NCBI GenBank assembly: GCA_001770235.1
Contig: MEQN01000087.1
Location: 1-13,070, forward strand
Direction: 5' to 3'
DNA length: 13,070 bases
Source: Betaproteobacteria bacterium RBG_16_58_11
Lineage (GTDB): Bacteria > Pseudomonadota > Gammaproteobacteria > Burkholderiales > Thiobacteraceae
Numbering within the stretch: position 1 is the stretch's first letter; the number at the start of each line of letters is the position of its first letter. Of this stretch, positions 6,261 through 13,070 are shown in pieces. A program made the position numbers and the translations under genes. Below the pieces are notes generated by a model, which was not told the origin of the DNA, did no database searches, and saw nothing but the letters and a program-made list of their open reading frames with translations.

Positions 6261-6346
6261 TTGGCCGCGAATTAACGCAGATTTGCGCGAATTGTGGCAG
6301 TTTCCTGTAGTTTAATTTGCGAAAATTAGCGTTAATTCGCGGCTAA
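6261..6346. repeat. Long imperfect inverted repeat in the miaB-phoH gap
   Basis: The arms ttggccgcgaattaacgc (6261-6278) and gcgttaattcgcggctaa (6329-6346) are inverted copies with a perfect 15-base core and one G-U position. Inner parts (gcgcgaatt and aatttgcg) also nearly pair, so the whole 86-base element could fold into one long hairpin. The CGCGAATTAACG unit is repeated within the arm. It resembles short dispersed repeats with the unit GCCGCGAATTAACGC known from many proteobacteria. It fills almost all of the 101-base gap, ending 9 bases before phoH. Confidence 0.75.
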
Positions 6347-6355
6347 AGAAAACAT

Positions 6356-7309
6356 ATGGACATTTCCTTCACCCCGGTCGACAACAAGCGCCTCGCCAAT
6401 TTATGCGGGGTGTTGGATGAAAACCTGCGCCAAATCGAAACCGCGCTTGGGGTGAAAATCGCTCGTCGGGGCGAGCATTTCCGGGTGGAGGGCGCGGTCA
6501 CGCCCGCCCGGCATGCATCCGAATTGCTGAAACAATTTTATGAGCGTTCCCAGCGCGCCTTGAGCGTGGAAGATGTGCAGCTCGGTTTGGTGGAGATTGC
6601 GCATACGCCTGTTGCCGGCGGCGAGCGCCAAGCCGATATGATGCCGGTGCTGATGACGCGCAAGAGCGACTTGCATGCGCGCACCGCGCGTCAAAATCTC
6701 TACTTGCGCCAGATTCAGGAATTCGACATCACCTTTGGCATCGGTCCCGCTGGCACCGGCAAGACCTATCTCGCCGTGGCGAGCGCGGTGGATGCGCTGG
6801 AGCGCGATTTGGTGAAGCGCATCGTGCTGGTGCGGCCAGCGGTCGAGGCGGGCGAGCGTTTAGGCTTTCTGCCCGGCGACTTAGCGCAAAAAATAGATCC
6901 CTATTTGCGCCCGCTGTATGACGCGTTGTACGACCTGATGGGTTTCGATAAAGTCACTAAATTGTTCGAGCGCAATGCCATCGAAATCGCGCCGCTGGCT
7001 TATATGCGCGGCCGTACGCTGAATCACGCGTTTATTATTTTGGATGAAGCGCAGAACACCACGCCGGAGCAAATGAAAATGTTCCTCACCCGCATCGGCT
7101 TCGGCACCAAGGCGGTGATCACGGGCGATGTGACCCAAATTGACCTGGGGCGCGGCCAAAAGAGCGGTTTGGTGCAAACGCAAGAGGTGCTGAAGGACGT
7201 AAAGGGGATTGGTTTCACCCACTTCCTGGCCGAAGACGTGGTGCGTCATCCCTTGGTGCAACATATTGTCCATGCCTACGAACGCTACGAAAAAAACAAA
7301 ACAGAGTAG
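6356..7309 (+). CDS. phoH: PhoH-family ATPase (YbeZ)
   Basis: The product has 317 residues and is a P-loop ATPase of the PhoH/YbeZ family, thought to act with the neighbouring endoribonuclease YbeY in RNA metabolism. An N-terminal nucleic-acid-binding-like region (residues 1-90, containing [17 protein letters not shown]) precedes the ATPase core. Walker A is GPAGTGKT (G130-T137), Walker B is FIILDEAQ (226-233), and the [10 protein letters not shown] sensor region follows. ALYDLMGF and [11 protein letters not shown] are also typical. The start ATG at 6356 fits the family opening; the leader AAAGAAAAC gives only a weak ribosome binding site. The gene lies between miaB and ybeY as in E. coli. 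Its stop codon directly abuts a 20-bp palindrome. The symbol ybeZ would be equally valid. Confidence 0.96.
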   Translation: MDISFTPVDNKRLANLCGVLDENLRQIETALGVKIARRGEHFRVEGAVTPARHASELLKQFYERSQRALSVEDVQLGLVEIAHTPVAGGERQADMMPVLMTRKSDLHARTARQNLYLRQIQEFDITFGIGPAGTGKTYLAVASAVDALERDLVKRIVLVRPAVEAGERLGFLPGDLAQKIDPYLRPLYDALYDLMGFDKVTKLFERNAIEIAPLAYMRGRTLNHAFIILDEAQNTTPEQMKMFLTRIGFGTKAVITGDVTQIDLGRGQKSGLVQTQEVLKDVKGIGFTHFLAEDVVRHPLVQHIVHAYERYEKNKTE

Positions 7310-7760
7310 GGGCGAGGCATGCCTCGCCCGCACGCCGCCCAGACTCTCCCTCGCGGTGCAATACGCGGCCGAGGCGGCGGGCTTGCCCACCCGCGCGCAA
7401 GTGCGCAAATGGGCCAGAGCCGCGCTGACGTGCGACGCGGAGATCACCGTGCGTTTTGTGGATGAGATCGAGGGCCGCAGCCTCAACCGTGACTATCGCG
7501 GCAAAGATTACGCAACCAATGTGCTAAGCTTTATTTATTCCAGCACACCGGTGCAGGGTGATTTAGTGATTTGCGCGCCGGTGGTGGCGCGCGAAGCGCA
7601 AGACCAAGGCAAAGCGATTGACGCGCATTACGCGCATTTGATCGTACATGGCGCCCTGCATTTACAAGGCTTCGATCACGAGGTCGAAGCCGAGGCCCAA
7701 GCGATGGAGGCGCGCGAGACCGAAATCGTGATCAAGCTCGGTTACCCTGATCCGTATTAG
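7272..7760 (+). CDS. ybeY: Endoribonuclease / rRNA maturation factor YbeY
   Basis: YbeY is a zinc-dependent single-strand endoribonuclease needed for 16S rRNA 3'-end maturation and ribosome quality control. The zinc-binding motif [11 protein letters not shown] supplies H126, H130 and H136 (numbered from ATG 7272), preceded by [12 protein letters not shown], which is also highly typical. The recognisable YbeY sequence begins at [10 protein letters not shown] (about 7335). The only in-frame starts nearby are ATG 7272, inside the end of phoH (38-base overlap, 162 residues), and GTG 7356 (134 residues, cutting off the first strand). I use ATG 7272 because it keeps the whole fold, but no ribosome binding site supports either. 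The N-terminal ~21 residues would then be read from phoH overlap and the palindrome ([12 protein letters not shown]), so insertion of that repeat may have replaced the original start region. The product is certain; the start is not. Confidence 0.9.
   Translation: MPTNATKKTKQSRGEACLARTPPRLSLAVQYAAEAAGLPTRAQVRKWARAALTCDAEITVRFVDEIEGRSLNRDYRGKDYATNVLSFIYSSTPVQGDLVICAPVVAREAQDQGKAIDAHYAHLIVHGALHLQGFDHEVEAEAQAMEARETEIVIKLGYPDPY
7310..7329. repeat. Perfect 20-bp palindrome at the phoH-ybeY junction
   Basis: GGGCGAGGCATGCCTCGCCC is its own reverse complement and begins one base after the phoH stop codon. It is of the kind found in dispersed GGGGCGAGGCATGCCTCGCCC-type repeats. It lies inside the open reading frame that leads into YbeY. 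Confidence 0.85.
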
Positions 7761-7767
7761 GTGATGC

Positions 7768-7794
7768 ATAACGAATAACCCCATTATTCGTTAT
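7768..7794. repeat. AT-rich inverted repeat before corC
   Basis: ataacgaataa (7768-7778) and ttattcgttat (7784-7794) are perfect inverted copies around CCCCA, in the 59-base gap between ybeY and corC. The stem is too AT-rich for a convincing terminator, though T-rich sequence follows. The AACGAATAA unit resembles another kind of dispersed intergenic repeat. Confidence 0.6.
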
Positions 7795-7819
7795 TTATTA
7801 CCCCAGGGAGGCGGACCCG

Positions 7820-8683
7820 TTGTATATGGATGATGCGAGTACCAAGCCGAGTTGGCTCGAGCGGCTCGGCGCGCTGTTGATGCGCGAACCGGAAGATCGA
7901 GAACAGCTCGTTGAATTATTACACTCCGCTTACGAGCGGAATCTGCTGGATGCCGATGCACTCGCCATGATCGAAGGCGTGCTGCAAGTCTCCGAATCCC
8001 AAGTGCGCGACATCATGATTCCGCGCGCGCAAATGGATGTGGTCGATATCAACGACCCGCCCGAAAAATTCCTGCCCTTCGTCATCGCCACCGCGCACTC
8101 GCGTTTTCCCGTGACTGACAAAGACCGTGATGACGTGATCGGCATCCTGCTGGCCAAGGACATGCTGCGCTATTACGCCGGAGAAGAGGTGAATGTGCGC
8201 GCCATGCTGCGTCCGGCGGTGTTCATTCCCGAATCCAAACGACTCAATGTGCTGCTCAAGGAATTTCGCAGCAACCGCAATCACATCGCCATCGTGGTGG
8301 ATGAATACGGCGGCGTGGCCGGGTTGGTCACCATCGAGGACGTGCTGGAACAGATCGTGGGCGAGATCGAGGATGAATTCGATTTCGATGAAGCCGAGGA
8401 CAATATCCTGCGCGACCGCCACGGCCGCTATCGCGTCAAGGCACTGACCGAGATATCCGATTTCAATGAAGCGCTCGGCACGCAATTCAGCGACGAAGAT
8501 TTCGACACCGTGGGCGGTTTGGTCGTCAGCGAATTCGGCCGTTTGCCCAAGCGCGGCGAGAGCGTCTTCCTGGAAGGCCTGAAATTCCAAGTGCTGCGCG
8601 CCGACAGCCGGCGTCTGCATTCGCTCCTGGTCGAGCGCGTGCAACAAGACGAGATGATCAATCCGCTGCAAGGAAACGCTTGA
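7820..8683 (+). CDS. corC: CorC/HlyC-type CBS-domain protein (YbeX)
   Basis: The product has 287 residues and is a cytoplasmic CBS-pair protein of the CorC/YbeX family, linked in enterobacteria to magnesium/cobalt efflux and to ribosome metabolism. After a short N-terminal helical part, two CBS domains cover about 66-130 (MIPRAQMDVVDIN, then SRFPVTD) and 131-190 (FIPESKRLNVLLKEF, then VVDEYGGVAGLVTIEDVLEQ). A C-terminal CorC_HlyC transporter-associated domain (about 205-280, FDTVGGLVV) follows. It lacks the DUF21 membrane domain, which is normal for this subfamily. I choose the TTG at 7820 because AGGGAGG (7805-7811) is ideally spaced for it; ATG 7826 is the alternative and loses two residues. 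The stop overlaps the TTG start of lnt, implying coupled translation. Confidence 0.95.
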   Translation: MYMDDASTKPSWLERLGALLMREPEDREQLVELLHSAYERNLLDADALAMIEGVLQVSESQVRDIMIPRAQMDVVDINDPPEKFLPFVIATAHSRFPVTDKDRDDVIGILLAKDMLRYYAGEEVNVRAMLRPAVFIPESKRLNVLLKEFRSNRNHIAIVVDEYGGVAGLVTIEDVLEQIVGEIEDEFDFDEAEDNILRDRHGRYRVKALTEISDFNEALGTQFSDEDFDTVGGLVVSEFGRLPKRGESVFLEGLKFQVLRADSRRLHSLLVERVQQDEMINPLQGNA

Positions 8684-10203
8684 CCCAGAGTAGCGCAATC
8701 ATCCTGCGCGCCGGGCGTCTCAAGCTCGTCGCACTGCCCTTCCTCCTCGGCGCATTAACCGTCCTCGGTTATGCGCCGTTTTATTTCTATTTGCTGCCGC
8801 CGTTGACGCTGGCCTGGTTGTTTCATTTGTGGCTGCACGCCGGTTCGCGCCACGCTGCGTCGCTGATCGGCTTTGCGTTCGGCTTGGGATTGTTCGGCGC
8901 CGGGGTATCGTGGGTGTATGTGAGCATGCACGATTTCGGCATGCTGCCGCTGCCGATCGCCGCCTTCGCCACCTTGCTGTTTTGTGCCTTCTTCGCGTTG
9001 TTTCCGACACTGATTGGCTACGCGCAAGCGTGGTTCAAGGGTGGGGCGCCAACGCGCTTGCTGCTCATCTTACCGGCTAGTTTCGCGCTGATCGAATGGG
9101 TGCGCGGCTGGCTGTTCACCGGTTTCCCGTGGCTGACGATTGGCTATTCGCAAGCGCCCGCCAGCCCGCTTGCCGGCTACGCGCCGCTGCTGGGCGTGTA
9201 TGGTGTCTCGCTGTTGCTCGCTTTGAGCGCGGGGCTATGCACGTTGGCATATCACGCTTGGCACGGTAAGCGCCGCCAAGCCGGAATGGCGATCATGGGG
9301 CTGCTGGTGTTGTGGGGAATCGGTGCGGCACTCAAGACCATCGCTTGGACTCAGCCTGTCGGCAGCCCGGTCACCGTTAGCTTGCTCCAAGGCAATATTG
9401 AACAGGACATGAAATGGCGCGAAGACCGGCTGATGACGACGCTCATCACTTACCGCGATCTGGTGCAGAGCAGTCCGAGCCGGTTGATCATCTTGCCCGA
9501 GACCGCCGTGCCGCTGTTCTACGATCAAGTGCCGCCCACCTATTTGGAAAATTTGGCGCGGCACGTGCGGGACAAGGGCGGCGATCTGATCGTCGGCCTG
9601 CCGGAGCGCGACATCGAGCGCGGCGCGTATTACAACAGCGTGCTGAGCGTGGGCAGCGCGCCGTCCCAGGTGTACCGCAAGCAGCATCTGGTGCCATTCG
9701 GCGAATTCGTGCCGGTCAAGCCCGTGTTCGGCTGGTTCATCGACATGATGCAAATTCCCTTGACCGACTTCGCGCGGGGATCGGCCGCGCAAAGGCCGCT
9801 CGCCGTGGCCGGCCAGAAAGTCGCGATGAATATCTGCTACGAAGATGTGTTCGGCGAAGAAATCATCCGGCAGTTGCCCGAAGCCACCCTGCTCGCGAAT
9901 GTGAGCAACGACGCCTGGTTCGGTGACTCCATCGCGCCGCGCCAGCACCTGCAAATCTCGCAAATGCGCGCGCTGGAAACCGGGCGCACCATGCTGCGCG
10001 CCACCAACACCGGCATGACCGCGATCGTGGATGAGAAGGGGCGCATCACCGCGCAAGCGCCGGTGTTTCACGAAGCCGCGCTGCACGGCCAAGCGCAGGG
10101 CATGACCGGCAGCACGCCCTATGTGCGCTGGGGCAATGGCGCATTCTTGACGCTTGCGCTCATGCTGTTGGCGGCCGCGCGCATCCGGCGTCAGCGTATG
10201 TAG
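8680..10203 (+). CDS. lnt: Apolipoprotein N-acyltransferase Lnt
   Basis: Lnt transfers a fatty acid from phospholipid to the N-terminal Cys of apolipoproteins, the last step of lipoprotein maturation, at the periplasmic face of the inner membrane. The product is 507 residues, the normal length. Several hydrophobic segments fill residues about 12-225. The periplasmic nitrilase domain that follows carries the catalytic triad: E274 in LPETAVP, K334 in YRKQHLVPFGEF and C386 in NICYEDVFG. Further typical blocks are LLANVSNDAWFGDS and RATNTGMTAIVD. A last membrane segment (about 483-500) anchors the C-terminus. The start is TTG 8680, overlapping the corC stop (TTGA), with AAGGA at 8670-8674 five bases upstream. 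The 3' end overlaps that of the opposite-strand DsrE-family gene by 13 bases, with no terminator between them. Confidence 0.97.
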   Translation: MTQSSAIILRAGRLKLVALPFLLGALTVLGYAPFYFYLLPPLTLAWLFHLWLHAGSRHAASLIGFAFGLGLFGAGVSWVYVSMHDFGMLPLPIAAFATLLFCAFFALFPTLIGYAQAWFKGGAPTRLLLILPASFALIEWVRGWLFTGFPWLTIGYSQAPASPLAGYAPLLGVYGVSLLLALSAGLCTLAYHAWHGKRRQAGMAIMGLLVLWGIGAALKTIAWTQPVGSPVTVSLLQGNIEQDMKWREDRLMTTLITYRDLVQSSPSRLIILPETAVPLFYDQVPPTYLENLARHVRDKGGDLIVGLPERDIERGAYYNSVLSVGSAPSQVYRKQHLVPFGEFVPVKPVFGWFIDMMQIPLTDFARGSAAQRPLAVAGQKVAMNICYEDVFGEEIIRQLPEATLLANVSNDAWFGDSIAPRQHLQISQMRALETGRTMLRATNTGMTAIVDEKGRITAQAPVFHEAALHGQAQGMTGSTPYVRWGNGAFLTLALMLLAAARIRRQRM

Positions 10204-10664
10204 GCAAAACCCTGCCGCTGCAACTCGATGATCTCCGCATCGGCCATCGGCACGATGCTCACAAACCCATGAATGTCCTCCGGCTGCAAGCCGTGTCCGC
10301 GCGCCGCCACGCGGCACATGCGAAATTCGATAATGCCGTCCAGCGATAAACTCTGCGCCCGCTGCATCAGCGCTTTGTATCGGGCGTGGTGCTTGATCGC
10401 GAAAAAGGGAATTTCATTGCCATGCAGCACAATGACAATTTTATTGTCGAACGGGTCGGCGCCATTGATCAGGCTCAAATAGCTCACGCGGTCGAGCATG
10501 CGGTCGAGCTTTTGCACCGAGTCGACCGCCACGTCATAGACGACTTTCTGCTTGCTGTATTCCTTGTCGATGGCTTTTGCGCGGCCCCAGGGCGCGTCCG
10601 GCTCGGCGTTGGCTTGGGTGGCGAATAGGGCTAAAGCAAACATCAATGCGCGAGCAATAGTCAT
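10191..10664 (-). CDS. Exported DsrE-family protein
   Basis: The product has 157 residues on the reverse strand. It begins with a signal peptide (MTIARALMFALALFATQANA, cleaved after residue 20), so the mature protein is periplasmic. The rest looks like a DsrE/DsrF-type fold: strand IVIVLHGNEIPFF (about 76-88), helix ARYKALMQRAQSL, strand IIEFRMCRVAARG with one cysteine at C117, and the ending VPMADAEIIELQRQGFAYIR, close to the VPxGxxELxxLQxxGYAYI ending of the family. Cytoplasmic DsrE proteins relay sulfur in sulfur oxidation. Exported single-domain members are common in sulfur- and iron-oxidising betaproteobacteria, but their role is not settled, and whether C117 is a sulfur carrier is inference. 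A GAGGAG ribosome binding site sits six bases before the ATG. It is convergent with lnt and divergent from glyQ. Confidence 0.8.
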   Translation of the reverse strand: MTIARALMFALALFATQANAEPDAPWGRAKAIDKEYSKQKVVYDVAVDSVQKLDRMLDRVSYLSLINGADPFDNKIVIVLHGNEIPFFAIKHHARYKALMQRAQSLSLDGIIEFRMCRVAARGHGLQPEDIHGFVSIVPMADAEIIELQRQGFAYIR

Positions 10665-10828
10665 GGTGTCTCCTCAGGTAAGCTGGGTATGGTATATCAG
10701 CACAATAATCGACGACGCGGCTCGATTGGAATCGGCATCGATCTAGCCTTTTTATCATAGGCCAAACACTGTAAAATCAAGCGTTTTTAGCGCTCTCCCC
10801 GCGCATTTCCCCGATTAGAAAGTTCCGC

Positions 10829-11701
10829 ATGCAAACCTTTCAGGAAATCATTCTCACGCTGCAGCAGTATTGGGCCAAGCAAGGCTGCGTGATCCTGCAA
10901 CCCTACGATATGGAGATGGGCGCAGGTACGTTTCATACCGCGACCTTCTTGCGCGCACTCGGCCCCGAGCCGTGGAAAGCGGCTTACGTGCAGCCCTCGC
11001 GCCGGCCCAAGGACGGCCGCTATGGCGAAAATCCCAACCGCTTGCAGCACTACTACCAATTCCAAGTCGTGTTGAAACCTTCCCCCGACAATATTCAAGA
11101 AATGTATCTGGATTCGCTGCGCGCCTTGGGCATCGATACGCAGGTGCACGACATCCGCTTCGTCGAGGACGATTGGGAATCGCCCTCCCTCGGCGCCTGG
11201 GGCCTGGGCTGGGAAGTGTGGCTGAACGGCATGGAAGTGACGCAGTTCACTTATTTCCAGGAAGTCGGCTCGCTCGTCTGCAAGCCGGTGCTGGGTGAGA
11301 TCACTTATGGCATAGAGCGCCTCGCCATGTATCTGCAAGGCGTGGAAAACGTATTCGATCTTACCTGGACACCGGGTGTGAGCTACGGCGATGTGTATCA
11401 CCAGAACGAAGTCGAGCAATCCAAATACAACTTCGAGCACAGCAATGTGAATTGGCTGTTCGAGCAGTTCAACATGTTCGAGTCGGAAGCCAAGCGCCTG
11501 ATGGAAGCAGGCCTGCCCCTGCCCGGATTCGAGCAAGTGATGAAATGCTCGCACGCATTCAATCTGCTCGACGCGCGCGGCGCAATTTCGGTCACCGAAC
11601 GCGCGGCCTACATCGGCCGCGTGCGCGTACTGGCGCGGCTGGTGGCGCAGGCTTATTACAACTCGCGGGAAGCGCTTGGCTTTCCGATGTTAAAAACGTA
11701 A
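10829..11701 (+). CDS. glyQ: Glycine-tRNA ligase alpha subunit
   Basis: GlyQ is the catalytic alpha subunit of the bacterial (alpha-beta)2 glycyl-tRNA synthetase. It activates glycine with ATP and charges tRNA-Gly together with GlyS. The product has 290 residues, normal for proteobacteria. Characteristic blocks are [15 protein letters not shown] at the N-terminus, [18 protein letters not shown] (about 19-36), [20 protein letters not shown] containing the class II motif 2 region, and [15 protein letters not shown] as motif 3 with its catalytic Arg. The start is ATG 10829, matching the family; the ribosome binding site is weak (AGAAAG). No leader of the T-box type is present, as expected outside Gram-positives. 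glyS follows after 96 bases containing a large inverted repeat. Confidence 0.98.
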   Translation: MQTFQEIILTLQQYWAKQGCVILQPYDMEMGAGTFHTATFLRALGPEPWKAAYVQPSRRPKDGRYGENPNRLQHYYQFQVVLKPSPDNIQEMYLDSLRALGIDTQVHDIRFVEDDWESPSLGAWGLGWEVWLNGMEVTQFTYFQEVGSLVCKPVLGEITYGIERLAMYLQGVENVFDLTWTPGVSYGDVYHQNEVEQSKYNFEHSNVNWLFEQFNMFESEAKRLMEAGLPLPGFEQVMKCSHAFNLLDARGAISVTERAAYIGRVRVLARLVAQAYYNSREALGFPMLKT

Positions 11702-11710
11702 AAATCTTGA

Positions 11711-11779
11711 ACCACGGAGTACACAGAGTACACGGAGTAATCAAATATATAACTCCGTGTACTCTGTGTACTCCGTGGT
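11711..11779. repeat. Perfect 28-bp inverted repeat between glyQ and glyS
   Basis: The left arm 11711-11738 (starting accacggagtacacagag) and right arm 11752-11779 (ending gtactccgtggt) are exact reverse complements over 28 bases, with a 13-base AT-rich loop (11739-11751). Each arm is built from about 10-base units (acacggagt / acacagagt). It resembles the widespread ACCACGGAG(T/G)ACACAGAG dispersed intergenic repeats. Transcribed from glyQ to glyS it would form a very stable RNA hairpin, ending 18 bases before the glyS start. Confidence 0.92.
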
Positions 11780-11797
11780 GAGATAGGGTTTAAAAAT

Positions 11798-13070
11798 ATG
11801 CAAAATACACTGCTCATCGAACTGCTCACCGAAGAACTCCCGCCCAAAGCCCTTGCGCGCCTGGGCCAGGCCTTCGCCGAAAAAATCGTGCTTGATCTGC
11901 ACGCGCGCCAATTGGTCGATGCCGAATCGGGCTATTCCTGGTTTGCCACGCCGCGCCGCTTGGCGGTGCAAGTGATGGACGTGCGCGATCAAGCGCCGGA
12001 TCAGGCGTTTACCGAAAAGCTGATGCCGGTGGCGGTGGCGCTCGATGGCGAGGGAAAACCGACGCAAGCGCTACTCAAAAAGATGGAAAGCAAGGGCATT
12101 CCACTAGAGAGTATTCCTGGATTTGAGAAGCGCATGGATGGCAAGGCGGAGGCGCTGTTCTATTCCGGCGTGAAACCGGGCGCTGCGCTCGGCGAGGTGA
12201 TTGCCGAATTGGTGGCCGCTTCGATCAAGGCCTTGCCTATCCCCAAGCTCATGCGCTGGGGCGACAGCGAGCATCTGTTCGTGCGCCCGGTGCATGGCTT
12301 GGTGATGATGCATGGCGCGAAGGTGCTGCCGGGCGAGTTGTTGGGGCTTAAAAGCGGCAACGTGACGCGCGGCCACCGCTTCATGGGCACGAGCGCGCTG
12401 ACGCTCGACCATGCCAATCACTACGAAGCTATCCTCGAAGAGCATGGAAAAGTCATGCCCTCTTTCGTCACGCGCCGTGCCGAAATTGAAATGCGCCTGC
12501 TCTTGGCGGCGGGCGATGCGCAGCCGGTGGAGTACGAGGCGCTGCTGGATGAAGTGACCGCGCTGGTGGAATGGCCTGCGGTGTATGCCGGGCAATTCGA
12601 TCCGGCGTTTCTGACGGTGCCGCAGGAATGCTTGATTCTCTCCATGAAGCAGCACCAGAAATATTTCCCGCTGCTGGATCGAGCGGGCAAGCTGCTGCCC
12701 AAGTTTCTGGTGGTGAGCAATCTCAAAACCGCCGACCCCCGGCACATCATCCACGGCAACGAGCGCGTGCTGCGCGCGCGGCTGTCGGACGCCAAGTTTT
12801 TCTTTGAACAAGATCAAAAGACCAAGCTCGACACGCGCGTGCCGAAGCTGGCCCATGTGGTGTATCACAACAAGCTTGGTACGCAATTGCAGCGCGTCGA
12901 GCGCATTCAAAAGCTCGCCGCCGAGATAGCGCATCAACTCGGCGCCAACACCGATCACGCGGCGCGCGCCGCCTATTTGTGCAAGGCCGATTTGCTCACC
13001 GACATGGTGGGCGAGTTCCCCGAACTGCAAGGCTTGATGGGCCAGTACTATGCGCGCCATGACGGCGAGC
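11798..13070 (+). CDS. glyS: Glycine-tRNA ligase beta subunit (5' part; runs off window)
   Basis: GlyS is the large beta subunit of bacterial glycyl-tRNA synthetase and provides most tRNA recognition. The ATG at 11798 opens [19 protein letters not shown], the standard GlyS N-terminus. Typical blocks follow: [18 protein letters not shown] (about 164-172), [43 protein letters not shown] and FLVVSNL, then [20 protein letters not shown] and [12 protein letters not shown]. The frame is open to the window end after 424 codons of an expected ~690-700, so the HD-like and anticodon-binding C-terminal parts lie outside. Only a weak ribosome binding site (ATAGGG) precedes the start, directly behind the 28-bp inverted repeat. 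No frameshift is seen. Confidence 0.97.
   Translation, partial: MQNTLLIELLTEELPPKALARLGQAFAEKIVLDLHARQLVDAESGYSWFATPRRLAVQVMDVRDQAPDQAFTEKLMPVAVALDGEGKPTQALLKKMESKGIPLESIPGFEKRMDGKAEALFYSGVKPGAALGEVIAELVAASIKALPIPKLMRWGDSEHLFVRPVHGLVMMHGAKVLPGELLGLKSGNVTRGHRFMGTSALTLDHANHYEAILEEHGKVMPSFVTRRAEIEMRLLLAAGDAQPVEYEALLDEVTALVEWPAVYAGQFDPAFLTVPQECLILSMKQHQKYFPLLDRAGKLLPKFLVVSNLKTADPRHIIHGNERVLRARLSDAKFFFEQDQKTKLDTRVPKLAHVVYHNKLGTQLQRVERIQKLAAEIAHQLGANTDHAARAAYLCKADLLTDMVGEFPELQGLMGQYYARHDGE

Noticed and set aside
10741..10828. Riboswitch or T-box leader ahead of glyQ
   Set aside because: The leader is short and has no T-box bulge sequence or glycine-riboswitch core. A TAAAAT box at 10772-10777 might be a -10 element, but no good -35 pairs with it.
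11711..11779. CRISPR-like short repeats
   Set aside because: The ~10-base units are arms of one inverted repeat, with no regular spacers and no cas genes nearby.

Overview
The window looks like a betaproteobacterial chromosome, most likely of a Nitrosomonadales-type lineage. This rests on the miaB-phoH-ybeY-corC-lnt gene order, a separate glyQ/glyS glycyl-tRNA synthetase, an elongator tRNA-Met of betaproteobacterial type, and moderately GC-rich codon use. The species call is inference; no 16S or other decisive marker is present.

Positions 1-2600 are an accessory, partly decayed region. It opens with an intact gene of a widespread uncharacterised family (1-1149). A broken gene overlaps its stop codon. 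Read across three frames, that gene gives the N-terminus of a TOTE conflict-system primase/helicase: a Cys cluster with helix, then a linker, then the [16 protein letters not shown] block. The remnant breaks off at about 1421, where it is joined in frame to the last ~40 codons of ychF, ending at 1541. The ychF stop codon overlaps the start of an intact ORF of unknown function (1541-2380) carrying a DPDNG motif.

Positions 2600-4260 form a self-contained cyclic-di-GMP unit: a sigma70-like promoter, a class I c-di-GMP (GEMM-I) riboswitch at about 2643-2725, a leader with a perfect anti-Shine-Dalgarno/Shine-Dalgarno pair, and an orphan FliD-like (flagellar cap) gene followed by a terminator-like hairpin. 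No other flagellar gene is nearby.

Positions 4420-4580 hold tRNA-Met(CAU) with its own promoter and terminator. After it come a small secreted protein gene and the conserved cluster miaB (tRNA methylthiolation), phoH, ybeY (RNA processing), corC and lnt (lipoprotein acylation). lnt converges with, and overlaps, a reverse-strand gene for an exported DsrE-family protein. From that divergent junction glyQ and glyS read rightwards; glyS runs off the window end.

Several junctions in the housekeeping half hold different palindromic elements: an 18-nt-arm repeat before phoH, a 20-bp perfect palindrome at the phoH/ybeY junction that the ybeY frame may read through, an AT-rich 11-bp inverted repeat before corC, and a perfect 28-bp inverted repeat between glyQ and glyS. 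They look like short dispersed repeats settled in intergenic gaps.
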